NCBI GenBank assembly: GCA_018402205.1
Contig: JAGYIX010000003.1
Span: forward strand, 434,001-498,000
DNA from: Flavobacteriaceae bacterium
GTDB taxonomy: Bacteria > Bacteroidota > Bacteroidia > Flavobacteriales > Flavobacteriaceae
Direction: 5' to 3'
DNA: 64,000 bases
Position numbers and translations under genes: made by a program
Shown: in pieces, positions 1 through 10,498 of the stretch
Position numbering within the stretch: the stretch's first letter is position 1
Layout: each line of letters starts with the position of its first letter
Notes under the pieces: generated by a model
Told to the model about the DNA's origin: nothing
The model's input: the letters and a program-made list of their open reading frames with translations, nothing else
Database searches by the model: none

Positions 1-109
1 CGCCGAAGACCTTACTATAGGCCGCGCCCTTGAGCGAGCCAGCGAGTCGCTTGAAGAAAAGAAGGCCCTCACTGCGTTTAACACACTCAAAAAAGTCGCT
101 GCCTTATGA
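1..109 (+). CDS. trpD: Anthranilate phosphoribosyltransferase, C-terminal end (partial)
   Basis: Only the last 35 codons are in the window; the open frame starts at base 2 and stops with TGA at 107-109. The visible tail (AEDLTIGRALERASESLEEK, then KALTAF) resembles the final helix of TrpD, which transfers phosphoribosyl from PRPP to anthranilate in the second tryptophan-specific step. The identification rests mainly on position: the stop overlaps the trpC start (ATGA-type overlap), as expected in a trpE-G-D-C-F-B-A operon. The fragment by itself is too short to prove family membership. Confidence 0.8.
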   Translation, partial: AEDLTIGRALERASESLEEKKALTAFNTLKKVAAL

Positions 110-882
110 GCATACTCGACCAAATAATGCAGCAAAAGGTGGTAGAGGTAACCGCCAAGAAGAAAGCGGTCTCGGTAAAGGCGCTAGAAAGCTTTGCGTA
201 TTTCTACCGTCAAACCCATTCGGCAAAAGCGGCGCTCTTAGGCGGAGGCGTCATAGCCGAGCACAAGAGAAGGTCTCCATCAAAGGCGGCTATCAACACC
301 CAATCAAAGGTGCAAGAGATGGTGTCTGCCTATGATAGCGGAGGGGCAGCGGTGCTTTCAATCTTGACCGACACCGTGTTTTTTGGAGGCAGTCTAGACG
401 ACCTAATCACGGCCCGTAATCACACAGAGAAACCGCTATTGCGCAAAGACTTTATCTACGATCCGTATCAGGTCTATGAAGCAAAGGCATACGGAGCAGA
501 CGTGATCCTACTCATTGCCTCGGTTCTGACTAAAAATCAAATCGACGAACTCAGCGCGCTGGCCCACGAATTGAACATGGAGGTCTTATTAGAAGTACAC
601 GACAAAGAAGAGCTGTTAGAAAAACAATCCCCCGAAATCGACCTATTGGGGGTTAATCACCGCAACCTAAAAACCTTTGAGGTCAATTTAAGCCTAGGCG
701 AAGAACTGCTGCCACTAATGCACAAGACCCAAGTGGCTGTGGCCGAAAGTGGCTTAAGCGAATTAGCGCAAATAGAACGACTCTACAAGCTCGGTTTCAA
801 GGGCTTTTTAATCGGAGAATTCCTGATGAAAGAAGATCATCCGGCACAGACATTAAGAGCCATAAATCAACTGTTTCAATGA
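106..882 (+). CDS. trpC: Indole-3-glycerol-phosphate synthase
   Basis: A 258-residue stand-alone TIM-barrel enzyme that cyclises 1-(o-carboxyphenylamino)-deoxyribulose phosphate to indole-3-glycerol phosphate. Family signatures visible in order: HKRRSPSKA near residue 55, LLRKDFI near 110, ADVILLIAS near 130, a GVNHRNLKTFEV segment near 180 and VAESGL near 210. The loop usually written SPSKG reads SPSKA here. It is not fused to TrpF, unlike the E. coli protein. The ATG overlaps the trpD stop and the gene overlaps trpF by 4 bp, so translation is probably coupled along the operon. Confidence 0.96.
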   Translation: MSILDQIMQQKVVEVTAKKKAVSVKALESFAYFYRQTHSAKAALLGGGVIAEHKRRSPSKAAINTQSKVQEMVSAYDSGGAAVLSILTDTVFFGGSLDDLITARNHTEKPLLRKDFIYDPYQVYEAKAYGADVILLIASVLTKNQIDELSALAHELNMEVLLEVHDKEELLEKQSPEIDLLGVNHRNLKTFEVNLSLGEELLPLMHKTQVAVAESGLSELAQIERLYKLGFKGFLIGEFLMKEDHPAQTLRAINQLFQ

Positions 883-1523
883 GTAAAACCCTGCAAATAA
901 AGGTATGCGGCGTTCGCGACCAATCCGAGTCGATTGACGCCCTAGGCGTTGACTATATCGGGCACATTTTCTGGGAGCACTCATCGCGCTACCTCGATCG
1001 GGCCGCAGCAGAAGCTGCTTCGAAGATCCCTGTAGAAGCCAAGCGCATAGGAGTCTTCGTAGACGCCAGCCTCGACGAGCTTATGTCGCAGGTTGAGAAG
1101 TACCATTTAGACGGCGTGCAACTGCATGGCAACGAAAGCCCTACCGCGCTCGCCCAATTGAGACAGCGTTTTGGCGGGCTGATCTTTAAGGCCTTCTCGA
1201 TTGATGAACATTTCGACTTTAGCCGCATGGCAGCCTATTCAGAAAGTGTCGATATCTTTGTATTCGATGCAGCCGGAAGGTTGCCCGGCGGAAACGGTCA
1301 CACCTTTAACTGGGCGCTGTTAGCATCGTACCAAGAGACTCGTCCGTTTTTACTCAGCGGCGGAATCGGTTTAGATCAACTGGGCGACCTAAACCTATTT
1401 TTTAAGAACAAAGCAAGTGAAAAGTGTATCGGACTAGATCTCAATAGTAAGTTCGAACACCAGCCCGCTCAAAAAGACATCGCTAAACTAGCTAACTTCA
1501 TCACTCAAATTCAATCGCTATGA
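879..1523 (+). CDS. trpF: Phosphoribosylanthranilate isomerase
   Basis: A 214-residue TIM barrel that performs the Amadori rearrangement between TrpD and TrpC. The N-terminal KVCGVRD supplies the catalytic cysteine, GVQLHGNE follows near residue 80, and [18 protein letters not shown] near 130 contains the general-acid Asp plus the phosphate loop; [11 protein letters not shown] near 160 is the second phosphate-binding strand. It overlaps trpC (4 bp) and trpB (4 bp). Its position between trpC and trpB is the usual order in Bacteroidota. Confidence 0.95.
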   Translation: MSKTLQIKVCGVRDQSESIDALGVDYIGHIFWEHSSRYLDRAAAEAASKIPVEAKRIGVFVDASLDELMSQVEKYHLDGVQLHGNESPTALAQLRQRFGGLIFKAFSIDEHFDFSRMAAYSESVDIFVFDAAGRLPGGNGHTFNWALLASYQETRPFLLSGGIGLDQLGDLNLFFKNKASEKCIGLDLNSKFEHQPAQKDIAKLANFITQIQSL

Positions 1524-2710
1524 AAACCACGAGTTACCACGTAGATGCCGACGGATTTTACGGAGAGTTTGGAGGCGCTTTCATCCCTGAAATGCTCTAC
1601 CCTAACACCGAAGAACTGCGCAATACTTACCTTGAGATTAGCTCTAGGCCAGAGTTTCAACTCGAATTTAAGGCCCTGCTAAAAGACTATGTAGGACGCC
1701 CTACACCGCTCTTTTTTGCCTCGCGTTTATCGGAGAAATACCAAACAAAAATCTACCTCAAACGAGAAGACCTTTGTCACACCGGAGCGCACAAAATAAA
1801 CAACACCATCGGTCAGATTTTACTGGCTAAGGCGCTGGGTAAAAAACGCATTATTGCCGAAACCGGAGCCGGCCAACACGGAGTAGCCACCGCCACCGTT
1901 TGCGCGCTAATGGGAATAGAATGCGTGGTGTACATGGGTGCTCTTGACATCAAACGTCAGGCCCCTAACGTGGCCCGCATGAAACTGCTGGGGGCCACCG
2001 TTCGCCCGGCCGAATCGGGAAGTAAAACTTTAAAAGACGCGACCAACGAAGCCATTAGAGATTGGATCAACAACCCCGTAGACACCCATTACATCATCGG
2101 CTCGGTGGTCGGACCACACCCCTATCCAGATATGGTAGCCCGGTTTCAATCGGTTATCTCTGAAGAAATCGGAGCCCAACTTCTCGAAAAAGAGGGGCGA
2201 GAGCTTCCCGACTACGTCATTGCCTGTGTGGGCGGAGGAAGTAATGCCGCCGGAATCTACTACCACTACCTCGACCTACCTCAAGTGAAATTGGTGGCCG
2301 TCGAGGCCGCCGGAAAGGGAATTCATTCTGGGCATAGCGCCGCGACTTCTGCCTTGGGAAAGGTAGGTATCATTCACGGCAGCAAAACCCTGCTCATGCA
2401 GACCTCCGACGGACAAATCACCGAACCCTACTCTATTTCGGCGGGCCTAGATTACCCCGGAGTGGGCCCCATGCATGCTCACCTCTATGCGAGCAAACGC
2501 GCTCAGTTTATTTCTATCTCTGATGACGATGCTATGACCGCGGGGCAAGAGCTAGCCAAACTAGAGGGTATAATTCCGGCCATAGAGACCTCGCACGCCT
2601 TTGCCGTATTCGATCAGCTAGATTGTAAAAAAGACGATATAGTCGTGATCAATTTATCGGGAAGAGGAGACAAAGACCTTCAAACCTACATCAATTACTT
2701 CGACCTATGA
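1520..2710 (+). CDS. trpB: Tryptophan synthase beta chain
   Basis: A 396-residue PLP enzyme that condenses indole with serine. The PLP lysine is K92 in [18 protein letters not shown] follows near residue 115, and the phosphate-binding glycine loop GGGSNAAG lies near 237. The N-terminal [10 protein letters not shown] motif is typical of the TrpB1 type, which works with TrpA in an alpha2-beta2 complex and channels indole. The start overlaps the trpF stop and the stop overlaps trpA by 4 bp. Length is normal. Confidence 0.97.
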   Translation: MKTTSYHVDADGFYGEFGGAFIPEMLYPNTEELRNTYLEISSRPEFQLEFKALLKDYVGRPTPLFFASRLSEKYQTKIYLKREDLCHTGAHKINNTIGQILLAKALGKKRIIAETGAGQHGVATATVCALMGIECVVYMGALDIKRQAPNVARMKLLGATVRPAESGSKTLKDATNEAIRDWINNPVDTHYIIGSVVGPHPYPDMVARFQSVISEEIGAQLLEKEGRELPDYVIACVGGGSNAAGIYYHYLDLPQVKLVAVEAAGKGIHSGHSAATSALGKVGIIHGSKTLLMQTSDGQITEPYSISAGLDYPGVGPMHAHLYASKRAQFISISDDDAMTAGQELAKLEGIIPAIETSHAFAVFDQLDCKKDDIVVINLSGRGDKDLQTYINYFDL

Positions 2711-3480
2711 ACCGCATAAAACGCGCATTTAAGCAAGAAAAGCCGCTCGTTTCTATTTACGCCACCGCTGGATTTCCGGCCTTAAACGACACCGTTGAGG
2801 TTATTCAATCGTTAGAGGCCGCAGGTGCAGATATGATAGAGATAGGATTGCCTTTTAGCGATCCGCTTGCCGATGGCCCCACTATTCAGCAGAGCTCTAC
2901 CAAGGCCTTAGAAAACGGCATGTCAACCAAAGTGCTATTTGAACAGCTTGAGGGTATACGCGACAGCGTGTCTATTCCGCTGATTATAATGGGGTACTTT
3001 AATCCTGTGCTTCAGTTTGGTGTGGCCGAATTCTGCGAAGCCTGCGAAAAGGCGGGCATAGACGGTCTCATACTGCCTGACCTTCCGCTAGAGATATACA
3101 CCCGCGATTACCAGACGATATTTGAGCGCCATGGGCTATCCATGATTTTTTTGATCACCCCTCAAACCAGTGAAAGTCGAATTAGAGCCATTGAAGCCGC
3201 GAGTAATACCTTCATATATATGGTGAGTTCTTCGAGCACCACCGGAAGCACTGCAGGTTTTAGCGAATCGAACATGGCCTATTTTAAGCGCATAGCCGAC
3301 ATGAACTTATCGGTCGAGACCATTGTCGGATTCGGCATAGCCGATGCACACACCTTTAGTCAAGCCAGCCAGTACTCAAGAGGGGCCATCATCGGCTCTG
3401 CCTTTATAAGACATCTCGAAGAACGAGGCACACAACACATAGCTGATTTTATTAATGCCCTAAATGCCAAGCATGTTTAA
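2707..3480 (+). CDS. trpA: Tryptophan synthase alpha chain
   Basis: A 257-residue TIM barrel that splits indole-3-glycerol phosphate and passes indole to TrpB. The catalytic pair lies in [15 protein letters not shown] (E45 and D56 counted from the ATG). GFGIADAHT near 212 is the phosphate loop. It closes the visible trp operon; the next small ORF starts inside its last codons. Confidence 0.96.
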   Translation: MNRIKRAFKQEKPLVSIYATAGFPALNDTVEVIQSLEAAGADMIEIGLPFSDPLADGPTIQQSSTKALENGMSTKVLFEQLEGIRDSVSIPLIIMGYFNPVLQFGVAEFCEACEKAGIDGLILPDLPLEIYTRDYQTIFERHGLSMIFLITPQTSESRIRAIEAASNTFIYMVSSSSTTGSTAGFSESNMAYFKRIADMNLSVETIVGFGIADAHTFSQASQYSRGAIIGSAFIRHLEERGTQHIADFINALNAKHV

Positions 3481-3709
3481 GAAATACAAGTCTTCACTGT
3501 TAAATGCATTGCTTTTTTGCGTGGTTCCAGGTCTCTTGCCCTTTTCGTCAGAGCCCCACATCATTGGAAAAGTGCGCTGGGTAATGGGCGGAGCCAATGG
3601 AATGCAAGCCCTAGACTACTTTGATCTAGTCATGCACGGAGCTCCTTTTGTCTACCTGCTTTACGTGCTGATCAAAATGGGCAATGAAGCCCTTCAGTCT
3701 AACGGGTAA
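3473..3709 (+). CDS. Small two-helix membrane protein of unknown function
   Basis: A 78-residue protein with hydrophobic stretches at about residues 7-24 and 52-66. Between them is an unusual conserved-looking block (EPHIIGKVRWVMGGANGMQ, then DYFDLVMHGAPF). The ATG at 3473 is preferred because it gives MFKKYK followed directly by the first helix; an upstream ATG at 3464 is also in frame. It overlaps trpA by 8 bp and the convergent yaaA by 11 bp. I recall similar small proteins in Bacteroidota carrying the label 'RND transporter', which two helices cannot justify. Function unknown. Confidence 0.65.
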   Translation: MFKKYKSSLLNALLFCVVPGLLPFSSEPHIIGKVRWVMGGANGMQALDYFDLVMHGAPFVYLLYVLIKMGNEALQSNG

Positions 3710-4460
3710 ATACCGGTTTTAGAGCGTCTTTGGTCTGCGCCGCATCTAAGCGGTAGCCCTCTGCCTCAAAGGCATGAATGGCCTCAAGTGTTGGGTTTTC
3801 AAGCTCAACTAGGTATCGCGCCATAACTCCGCGCATGCGTTTAGCGTAAAAGGAAATGATCTTGAGATTTCCGTCTTTAAAGTCTTTGAACTCAGGATGC
3901 ACTGCGGGTTGTTTCAGTTTGCTTAACGCAACCGCTTTGCTGTATTCTTTGCTAGCCAAATTAACCACCAGTTCATTTGGGCCGAGTTCTTTCTCGAGGG
4001 CCTTGGTGAGTGTGCTTGTCCAAAATGCATAGAGTGAGCGCGATTGAGCAATTGACAGAGACGTACCCATTTCTAATCTGTAGGGCTGAATAAGATCAAG
4101 TGGGCGAAGCATTCCGTATAGTCCAGACAAAATTCGCAGTCGCTCTTGCATGGCTTCTACCTGATCAGCACCTAAGCTATACACGTCTAGCCCCTTGTAT
4201 ACATCTCCGTCAAAGGCGTAAACCGCCGGACGTGAATTTTCAGTAGTAAACGGCATTGAAAAGGCCTCAATCCGCTCCGCATTGAGTGCGGCCAAATCGG
4301 CCGAAATATGCATGAGCTGCTGAAGGTCTTTAGCCTTGAGTTTTTTCAATTCACGGTGCACCATTTTGGTCTGCTCTAAAAAACGCGGCTCGGAAGGCGC
4401 AAGAGCAGGAAGCGGAGATTCAAAGTCTAAAGATTTGGCAGGCGAGAGTAAAATTTTCAT
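3699..4460 (-). CDS. yaaA: YaaA-family (DUF328) peroxide stress protein
   Basis: A 253-residue protein beginning MKILLSPAKSLDFE, the hallmark start of the family; a longer frame upstream (to 4535) would run into rluD and lacks family similarity. Other visible blocks are AVYAFDGDVYKGL near residue 70, LRILSGLYGMLRPLD near 105, VNLASKEY near 165 and KIISFYAKRMRG near 200. In E. coli YaaA lowers intracellular iron during peroxide stress. It sits 7 bp after rluD on the minus strand and is probably cotranscribed with it. Confidence 0.92.
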   Translation of the reverse strand: MKILLSPAKSLDFESPLPALAPSEPRFLEQTKMVHRELKKLKAKDLQQLMHISADLAALNAERIEAFSMPFTTENSRPAVYAFDGDVYKGLDVYSLGADQVEAMQERLRILSGLYGMLRPLDLIQPYRLEMGTSLSIAQSRSLYAFWTSTLTKALEKELGPNELVVNLASKEYSKAVALSKLKQPAVHPEFKDFKDGNLKIISFYAKRMRGVMARYLVELENPTLEAIHAFEAEGYRLDAAQTKDALKPVFTR

Positions 4461-4467
4461 AGCGTTA

Positions 4468-5499
4468 TTAGGCATTTGTGTAAGACCTCCATTTTTCAAT
4501 GCAGGCCACAAAATCGTCGGGCAATTCAGACTCAAAAGTTAAGAATTTTCCAGTAACTGGGTGCTCAAAGCCCAGAGTTCGCGCATGAAGCGCCTGTCTA
4601 GGAAGCACTTTAAAACAGTTCTGAACAAACTGCTTGTATTTGGTAAAGGTGGTTCCTTTGAGTATGGCGTTTCCGCCATAACGCTCGTCGTTAAACAAGG
4701 GGTGCCCTATGTGTTTCATGTGCGCCCTGATTTGGTGAGTGCGCCCCGTCTCTAAAATACATTTGACAAGGCTTACATACCTAAACGATTCCATCACCTC
4801 ATAATGAGTGACGGCTGGTTTTCCGTAAGATCCGTCTTCGAAAACATCCATCTGCAGGCGATTTTTATAGCTTCGGCCAATAGCCCCCTCGATGGTTCCT
4901 TTCTCTTCTTCAAATGCTCCCCAAACCAGTGCGATGTATTCTCGTTTCGAAGTCTTTTCAAAGAATTGCCTAGTTAAGTGTACCAATGCGGTGGCGGTTT
5001 TTGCTACCACTAAAAGACCTGAAGTGTCTTTATCAATTCGGTGTACCAGCCCCGGACGATCGTCGGCGTTCAAGGGCAGCCCTTCAAAGTGATGCATAAG
5101 CGCGTTGAGCAAAGTGCCTGAATAGTTACCATGACCCGGATGAACGACCATTCCGGCAGGCTTATTAACAACGACCACTTGATCGTCTTCATAGACCACC
5201 TCAATCGGTATGGCCTCGGCAACTAATAGATGCTCGTATGGCGGATGTTCAAAAAGCACCTTCACCACATCGTAAGGCTTAACCTTGTAATTCTGTTTTA
5301 CCGGATTTTCATTTACCCAAATATTGCCATTTTTGGCCGCCGCTTGAATCTTTGTACGCGTTGCATGTTCAATGAAATTCATCAGAAACAAGTCTACCCG
5401 AAGGGGTTCTTGTCCTTTAGCCGCTTCAAAGGCGTAGTGTTCGTGAAGCGCTTCAGCTTCGGGGAGTTCCTCGAATAATTCGTGCCGATCTTCGCTCAT
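4468..5499 (-). CDS. rluD: RluD/RluA-family 23S rRNA pseudouridine synthase
   Basis: A 343-residue enzyme: an N-terminal S4 RNA-binding domain at about residues 33-90, then the catalytic domain with HRIDKDTSGLLVVAK, in which D156 of HRID is the catalytic aspartate, and a later TGRTHQIRAHM motif. The domain order matches RluD, which modifies helix 69 of 23S rRNA; the exact target site cannot be read from sequence. Its start overlaps the stop of the upstream PASTA gene by 4 bp. Confidence 0.92.
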   Translation of the reverse strand: MSEDRHELFEELPEAEALHEHYAFEAAKGQEPLRVDLFLMNFIEHATRTKIQAAAKNGNIWVNENPVKQNYKVKPYDVVKVLFEHPPYEHLLVAEAIPIEVVYEDDQVVVVNKPAGMVVHPGHGNYSGTLLNALMHHFEGLPLNADDRPGLVHRIDKDTSGLLVVAKTATALVHLTRQFFEKTSKREYIALVWGAFEEEKGTIEGAIGRSYKNRLQMDVFEDGSYGKPAVTHYEVMESFRYVSLVKCILETGRTHQIRAHMKHIGHPLFNDERYGGNAILKGTTFTKYKQFVQNCFKVLPRQALHARTLGFEHPVTGKFLTFESELPDDFVACIEKWRSYTNA

Positions 5500-6062
5500 T
5501 CAATACTGTCCTTTCCATTTCCTAAGACCAAGGTGAGTACATCGTTTTGACCCAATAAGGCTCCTGTTTGAACAGGAGCTTTACCTAGCCGTACTTCATA
5601 GACCATATTTCTGCCAATGGCATCTATATACTCCGCAGAGTCATTCACCTTTAATCCTAAAGTAGCCAGTTTGGTTCTGGCATTTCGTTCTGTAGATTGT
5701 ATTACTTCGGGCAACGCAATACGCTCGTAGTCACCCCGATTTATAACCAGGTAAATTTTTCGGTTTGACTTCACTTTTTCGAAGGGTTTTGGATTCTGCT
5801 CCCTAACCGCAAACGGCTGAAAATCAGCACTAAATGCGATAGTATCATAGACCTCATACCTCAAAGACAAAGCGTTAAGTGCGTCAGCTACCTCCTCTAG
5901 TGATTTTGCGCTTAAATCTGGAACACTCACCTCTTGATTATGCTGTGTATAACGGGATAGCCTCCAACCAGTAAGGCCTACTAGCAAGAAGACGAGTAGT
6001 GCGGCGAGGCCCAATTGAATCCAAAAAATTCTTGAAGTAAAGAAAGAGATCAGCCTCTTCAT
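5496..6062 (-). CDS. Membrane-anchored PASTA-domain protein
   Basis: A 188-residue protein starting MKRLISFFTS, with one transmembrane helix at about residues 13-35 and then PASTA-like repeats outside the membrane: one opening VSVPDLSAKSLEEVADAL, a second opening IALPEVIQSTERNARTKL. PASTA modules often bind muropeptides or mediate envelope contacts. No kinase domain is attached, so this is not a PknB-type receptor. It begins the minus-strand unit PASTA-rluD-yaaA and is divergent from ddl. Confidence 0.82.
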   Translation of the reverse strand: MKRLISFFTSRIFWIQLGLAALLVFLLVGLTGWRLSRYTQHNQEVSVPDLSAKSLEEVADALNALSLRYEVYDTIAFSADFQPFAVREQNPKPFEKVKSNRKIYLVINRGDYERIALPEVIQSTERNARTKLATLGLKVNDSAEYIDAIGRNMVYEVRLGKAPVQTGALLGQNDVLTLVLGNGKDSIE

Positions 6063-6080
6063 AGAGAAAGTTTCAAGGAG

Positions 6081-6088
6081 CAAAGATA
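6081..6088 (-). promoter_or_regulatory. Bacteroidota-type -7 box for the PASTA-rluD-yaaA unit
   Basis: Read on the minus strand the bases are TATCTTTG, a perfect match to TAnnTTTG, 18 bp before the PASTA ATG. No convincing -33 TTTG at standard spacing was found. Confidence 0.55.
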
Positions 6089-6135
6089 GAAAAAGGGGTG
6101 ATTTTTAGTACTTTTCATGCGTCAAGATCTTGAAC

Positions 6136-7597
<1,462 letters not shown>

Positions 7598-7614
<17 letters not shown>

Positions 7615-8194
7615 AAAGGGCTATGATATTTTTGTACGAATGGCGTAAGGCTACGCGCTGCTCTGCATCATTCAACCAAACCACTTCTGTAATTCCCTCG
7701 TCGCATTGAGGATGCAACGCACCCCTATACTCGGAGCGCATTTCGTACCAGAAGGTCGTTTTCAAACGCACCTCGCCTTTTCGCTTAAACAAATGATAAG
7801 TAACCGCGTTTTGAGGCCCTAAAGAAACCTCTGGGAGCCCTGTTTCTTCGCATACTTCTCGAATAGCAGTCTCTTCTAAGGTTTCATTCTTTTCTACCTT
7901 TCCTTTAGGAAGGTCCCATTTATTATTGCGGTAAATAAAAAGTACCTCGCGTTTTTTATTGCGAATAAGTCCGCCTGCAGCAATAACTTCTTTGAAACAA
8001 TCTTTGAAAAGGTCTAAAGGGTCTGATGACTTCTCAAATCGCAAATAGGTGGAGCTTTTCTTGGATTTATCGAACAATAAAGAAACAAGAGCTCGAAGCT
8101 CTTTCTTAGAGCGTATTTCTTTGGTTTTTTCATGCTGTACACAAGCATGTGACTGAAGAACTAGTCGATTCTCATTGACGAAAACTTCGTACAT
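7598..8194 (-). CDS. Nudix hydrolase with N-terminal extension
   Basis: 198 residues from the ATG at 8194 (MYEVFVNENRLVL). The Nudix box is complete in GKVEKNETLEETAIREVCEE plus TGL at about residues 115-137, preceded by GGLIRNKKREVLFIYR and WDLPKG. About 75 residues ahead of the Nudix fold are unassigned. The substrate cannot be predicted; the family cleaves nucleoside diphosphates linked to other groups. It is divergent from pyrE with only 7 bp between the two start codons. Confidence 0.88.
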
Positions 8195-8201
8195 TCGCGC
8201 T

Positions 8202-8852
8202 ATGATTTTTGACAAAGAAACGGCCTTTAAAACGGCAGAGCTTCTGCTACAAATAAAGGCAATTCAGCTGAATCCTGAAACACCTTTTACATGGGCCTCA
8301 GGCATGCGGTCTCCTATTTATTGTGATAATAGGCTAGCCCTGTCATTTCCGGCGGTTAGAAACTACCTAAGACAGGAATTTGTGCGAAAAATAGAGCAAC
8401 ATTTTGGCGCTCCTGAGGTGATTGCTGGGGTGGCTACTGGAGCCATTGGCATGGGTATATTGGTCGCTGAGTCTATGGGACTACCCTTTGTTTATGTGCG
8501 ACCGGAGCCAAAGGGTCATGGCCGTATGAACCAAATCGAAGGGCTACTTCAGAAAGGGCAAAACGTAGTGGTTATTGAAGATCTCATTTCTACCGGAAAA
8601 AGTAGCTTTAAAGCTGTTGAAGCGCTAGAAGAGGCCGGAGCAAAAATTAAAGGAATGGCCGCTATTTTTACCTACAATTTCGAGAAGGCCAATCAACTGT
8701 TCGAGGCCAATGACCTTAAGATAGTGACTCTTAGTGATTACAACCACCTTATTCAGTTCGCCCAATCTAATGACATGATCACTGTAGAACAGCTAGAATT
8801 GTTGGCCGAGTGGCGAGCTAACCCCTCTGATTGGAACCCTTCAACAAATTAA
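8202..8852 (+). CDS. pyrE: Orotate phosphoribosyltransferase
   Basis: 216 residues from MIFDKETAFK. It joins orotate to PRPP to give OMP in pyrimidine synthesis. Visible are TWASGMRSPIYCDNR near residue 32, GVATGAIGMGILVAE near 80, YVRPEPKGHG near 105 and the PRPP loop VVIEDLISTGKSS near 125. The ATG at 8202 is preferred to upstream in-frame codons that would overlap the divergent Nudix gene. TACATTCG at 8190-8197, a weak -7-like box, ends 4 bp before the ATG. Confidence 0.95.
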   Translation: MIFDKETAFKTAELLLQIKAIQLNPETPFTWASGMRSPIYCDNRLALSFPAVRNYLRQEFVRKIEQHFGAPEVIAGVATGAIGMGILVAESMGLPFVYVRPEPKGHGRMNQIEGLLQKGQNVVVIEDLISTGKSSFKAVEALEEAGAKIKGMAAIFTYNFEKANQLFEANDLKIVTLSDYNHLIQFAQSNDMITVEQLELLAEWRANPSDWNPSTN

Positions 8853-8869
8853 CCTATACCTCCCACATC

Positions 8870-9268
8870 ATGGAAATATCTACGGAACAGAAAAGCGTTA
8901 ATGCCTCAAAAATAGACCTCTACACCTTTTTATCTGAGGTTTCAAATTTCGAACACATCATGCCCGAAAACACCAGTGTATTTAGTGTTATTGATGAGAA
9001 TGCCTTCAAGTTTGCCTTGAAAGGAATGCCCGAGATTGTGCTTAAGTTCGAAGAGCGTACTCCAAACGAACGCATTATTTTAGGATCTACTAATGAGCAG
9101 TTTCCTTTTCAATTAACAGTCACTATTGGAGGAACTGATGCGCAATCAACGCTATCGCTAAATTTCAGCGGATCGTTTAATCCTATGATCAGTATGATGA
9201 TCAAATCGCCCTTAACTAGTTTTATTGAAACCCTCTCATCAAAGACGATTCAACATTTTGCGGCATAA
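8870..9268 (+). CDS. SRPBCC-type (START-fold) protein
   Basis: 132 residues from MEISTEQKSV. It has the layout of small polyketide-cyclase/START-like proteins: an N-terminal strand and helix with DLYTFLSEVSNFEHIMP, then alternating strands and a long C-terminal helix (SFIETLSSKTIQHFA). Such proteins form a hydrophobic ligand cavity. The ligand is unknown. It lies 17 bp after pyrE and overlaps convergent birA by 19 bp. Confidence 0.75.
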   Translation: MEISTEQKSVNASKIDLYTFLSEVSNFEHIMPENTSVFSVIDENAFKFALKGMPEIVLKFEERTPNERIILGSTNEQFPFQLTVTIGGTDAQSTLSLNFSGSFNPMISMMIKSPLTSFIETLSSKTIQHFAA

Positions 9269-10002
9269 TTGAACTGCGTCTCGGCGCTATCCAATAACCG
9301 CAAGTGTAACTGCGTATCTTGAACCTTAAGTCTTCCGTCTTCATTAACTCCAAGAATTTTTACGGTCTCGAAAGAACCTTGATTAATAGAGACTTCGCAG
9401 TGATTTCCCTTTTGGTAAAGCAACTCCTCAAAGCGCATGAGAAGAGAGGTATACACTTGGTCTTCGAGAACTACGCGTTGGGTCATTACCTCTTCAACAA
9501 GAGCCGCCAATCTTCGAGCAAGATCGTCTATAATATGTACCTGATTCGTTTCTAAGGCTACTGAGGTGACATGAGATAATGCGCCAAACCGCTGCTGATT
9601 TACGTTGATACCCACTCCCACCACGAACGGACTGCTTTGGGACCTCATTAGTGCCCGTTCGACAAGTATTCCACAGATCTTTTTAGAGCCTGACATTATG
9701 TCGTTCGGCCACTTAATCGCTAAATCGGGCACCTTGAGCTGTTCCAAAAGTTGCATTACCACCAATGAGGTTTGCATGATTAAGGCAAAAGACTGTGCCG
9801 CATCTTTACTACAATAATCTAGTAAAAAACTGATTGTGAGGTTTTTATGAGGATCACTTTGCCATTTCTCTCCACGGCGACCTCTTCCGGCTGTCTGATG
9901 GCTCGTATAGACTGCAACTGGCGGAGCAAAAATTCCTTGGCGCCATAAAGCTGACAAATAGCTGCTAGTTGAATCTATGGCATCTAGTTTGATTATAGTC
10001 AT
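9250..10002 (-). CDS. birA: Biotin--[acetyl-CoA-carboxylase] ligase
   Basis: A 250-residue enzyme lacking the N-terminal DNA-binding domain of E. coli BirA, so it is a class I ligase rather than a repressor. Motifs: LDAIDSTSSYL at the N-terminus, TAGRGRRGEKW near residue 37 (biotinyl-AMP loop), IKWPNDIMSGSKKICGILVE near 97 and VVGVGINVNQ near 126. It biotinylates carrier proteins such as AccB. Confidence 0.92.
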   Translation of the reverse strand: MTIIKLDAIDSTSSYLSALWRQGIFAPPVAVYTSHQTAGRGRRGEKWQSDPHKNLTISFLLDYCSKDAAQSFALIMQTSLVVMQLLEQLKVPDLAIKWPNDIMSGSKKICGILVERALMRSQSSPFVVGVGINVNQQRFGALSHVTSVALETNQVHIIDDLARRLAALVEEVMTQRVVLEDQVYTSLLMRFEELLYQKGNHCEVSINQGSFETVKILGVNEDGRLKVQDTQLHLRLLDSAETQFNYAAKC

Positions 10003-10062
10003 TTAACAATATCTTTATGAGAGTATTTGAGAGAAAGAATAACGCAGCACTGCAAAATAAGC

Positions 10063-10070
10063 TAATTTTG
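10063..10070 (+). promoter_or_regulatory. -7 box of the rsfS-ftsH-LUD-cdsA-psd unit
   Basis: TAATTTTG is a full TAnnTTTG match, 23 bp before the rsfS ATG, in the 91-bp gap between the divergent birA and rsfS. Confidence 0.5.
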
Positions 10071-10093
10071 TGTTGCGAAATTAAATCGTTTTA

Positions 10094-10468
10094 ATGCAAG
10101 AAAACCAACGGTCGTCAGACGAGCTAATTGCCTTAATCATCGATGGAGTCGAGGATGTAAAAGGAGTAGAAATTAATCTTTTAGATCTGCGCGAAATAGA
10201 CAACACTGTGTGTGACTTTTTCATCGTCTGCAATGGAACTTCAAATACTCATGTAAACGCTATTGTTTCTTCTGTACAGAAGAAAGTAAGCAAGGCTATC
10301 AAAACTAAACCCTGGCATGTTGAGGGCACCGATAATAGCGAATGGGTGCTCATGGATTATGTAGATGTAGTGGTGCATGTTTTTCAAAAGCACATTAGAG
10401 AGCGCTACGATATTGAGGGATTGTGGGGAGATGCCAAGCTCACCGCCATTGAGAGAACTTATTCTTAA
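10094..10468 (+). CDS. rsfS: Ribosomal silencing factor RsfS
   Basis: A 124-residue RsfS/Iojap protein. Typical segments are DLREIDNTVCDFFIVCNGTS near residue 35, KPWHVEGTDNSEWVLMDYVD near 75 and VVHVFQKHIRERYDIEGLWGDA near 92. It binds ribosomal protein L14 and blocks subunit joining when nutrients are short. It heads a conserved-looking run with ftsH 30 bp downstream. Confidence 0.94.
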   Translation: MQENQRSSDELIALIIDGVEDVKGVEINLLDLREIDNTVCDFFIVCNGTSNTHVNAIVSSVQKKVSKAIKTKPWHVEGTDNSEWVLMDYVDVVVHVFQKHIRERYDIEGLWGDAKLTAIERTYS

Positions 10469-10498
10469 AGTGGTTATCGGTAAATTCAAAAAGACATT

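Noticed and set aside
30-335. 101-codon frame over the trpD/trpC junction
   Set aside because: It is a shadow of trpC and trpD in another frame; both real genes fit their families.
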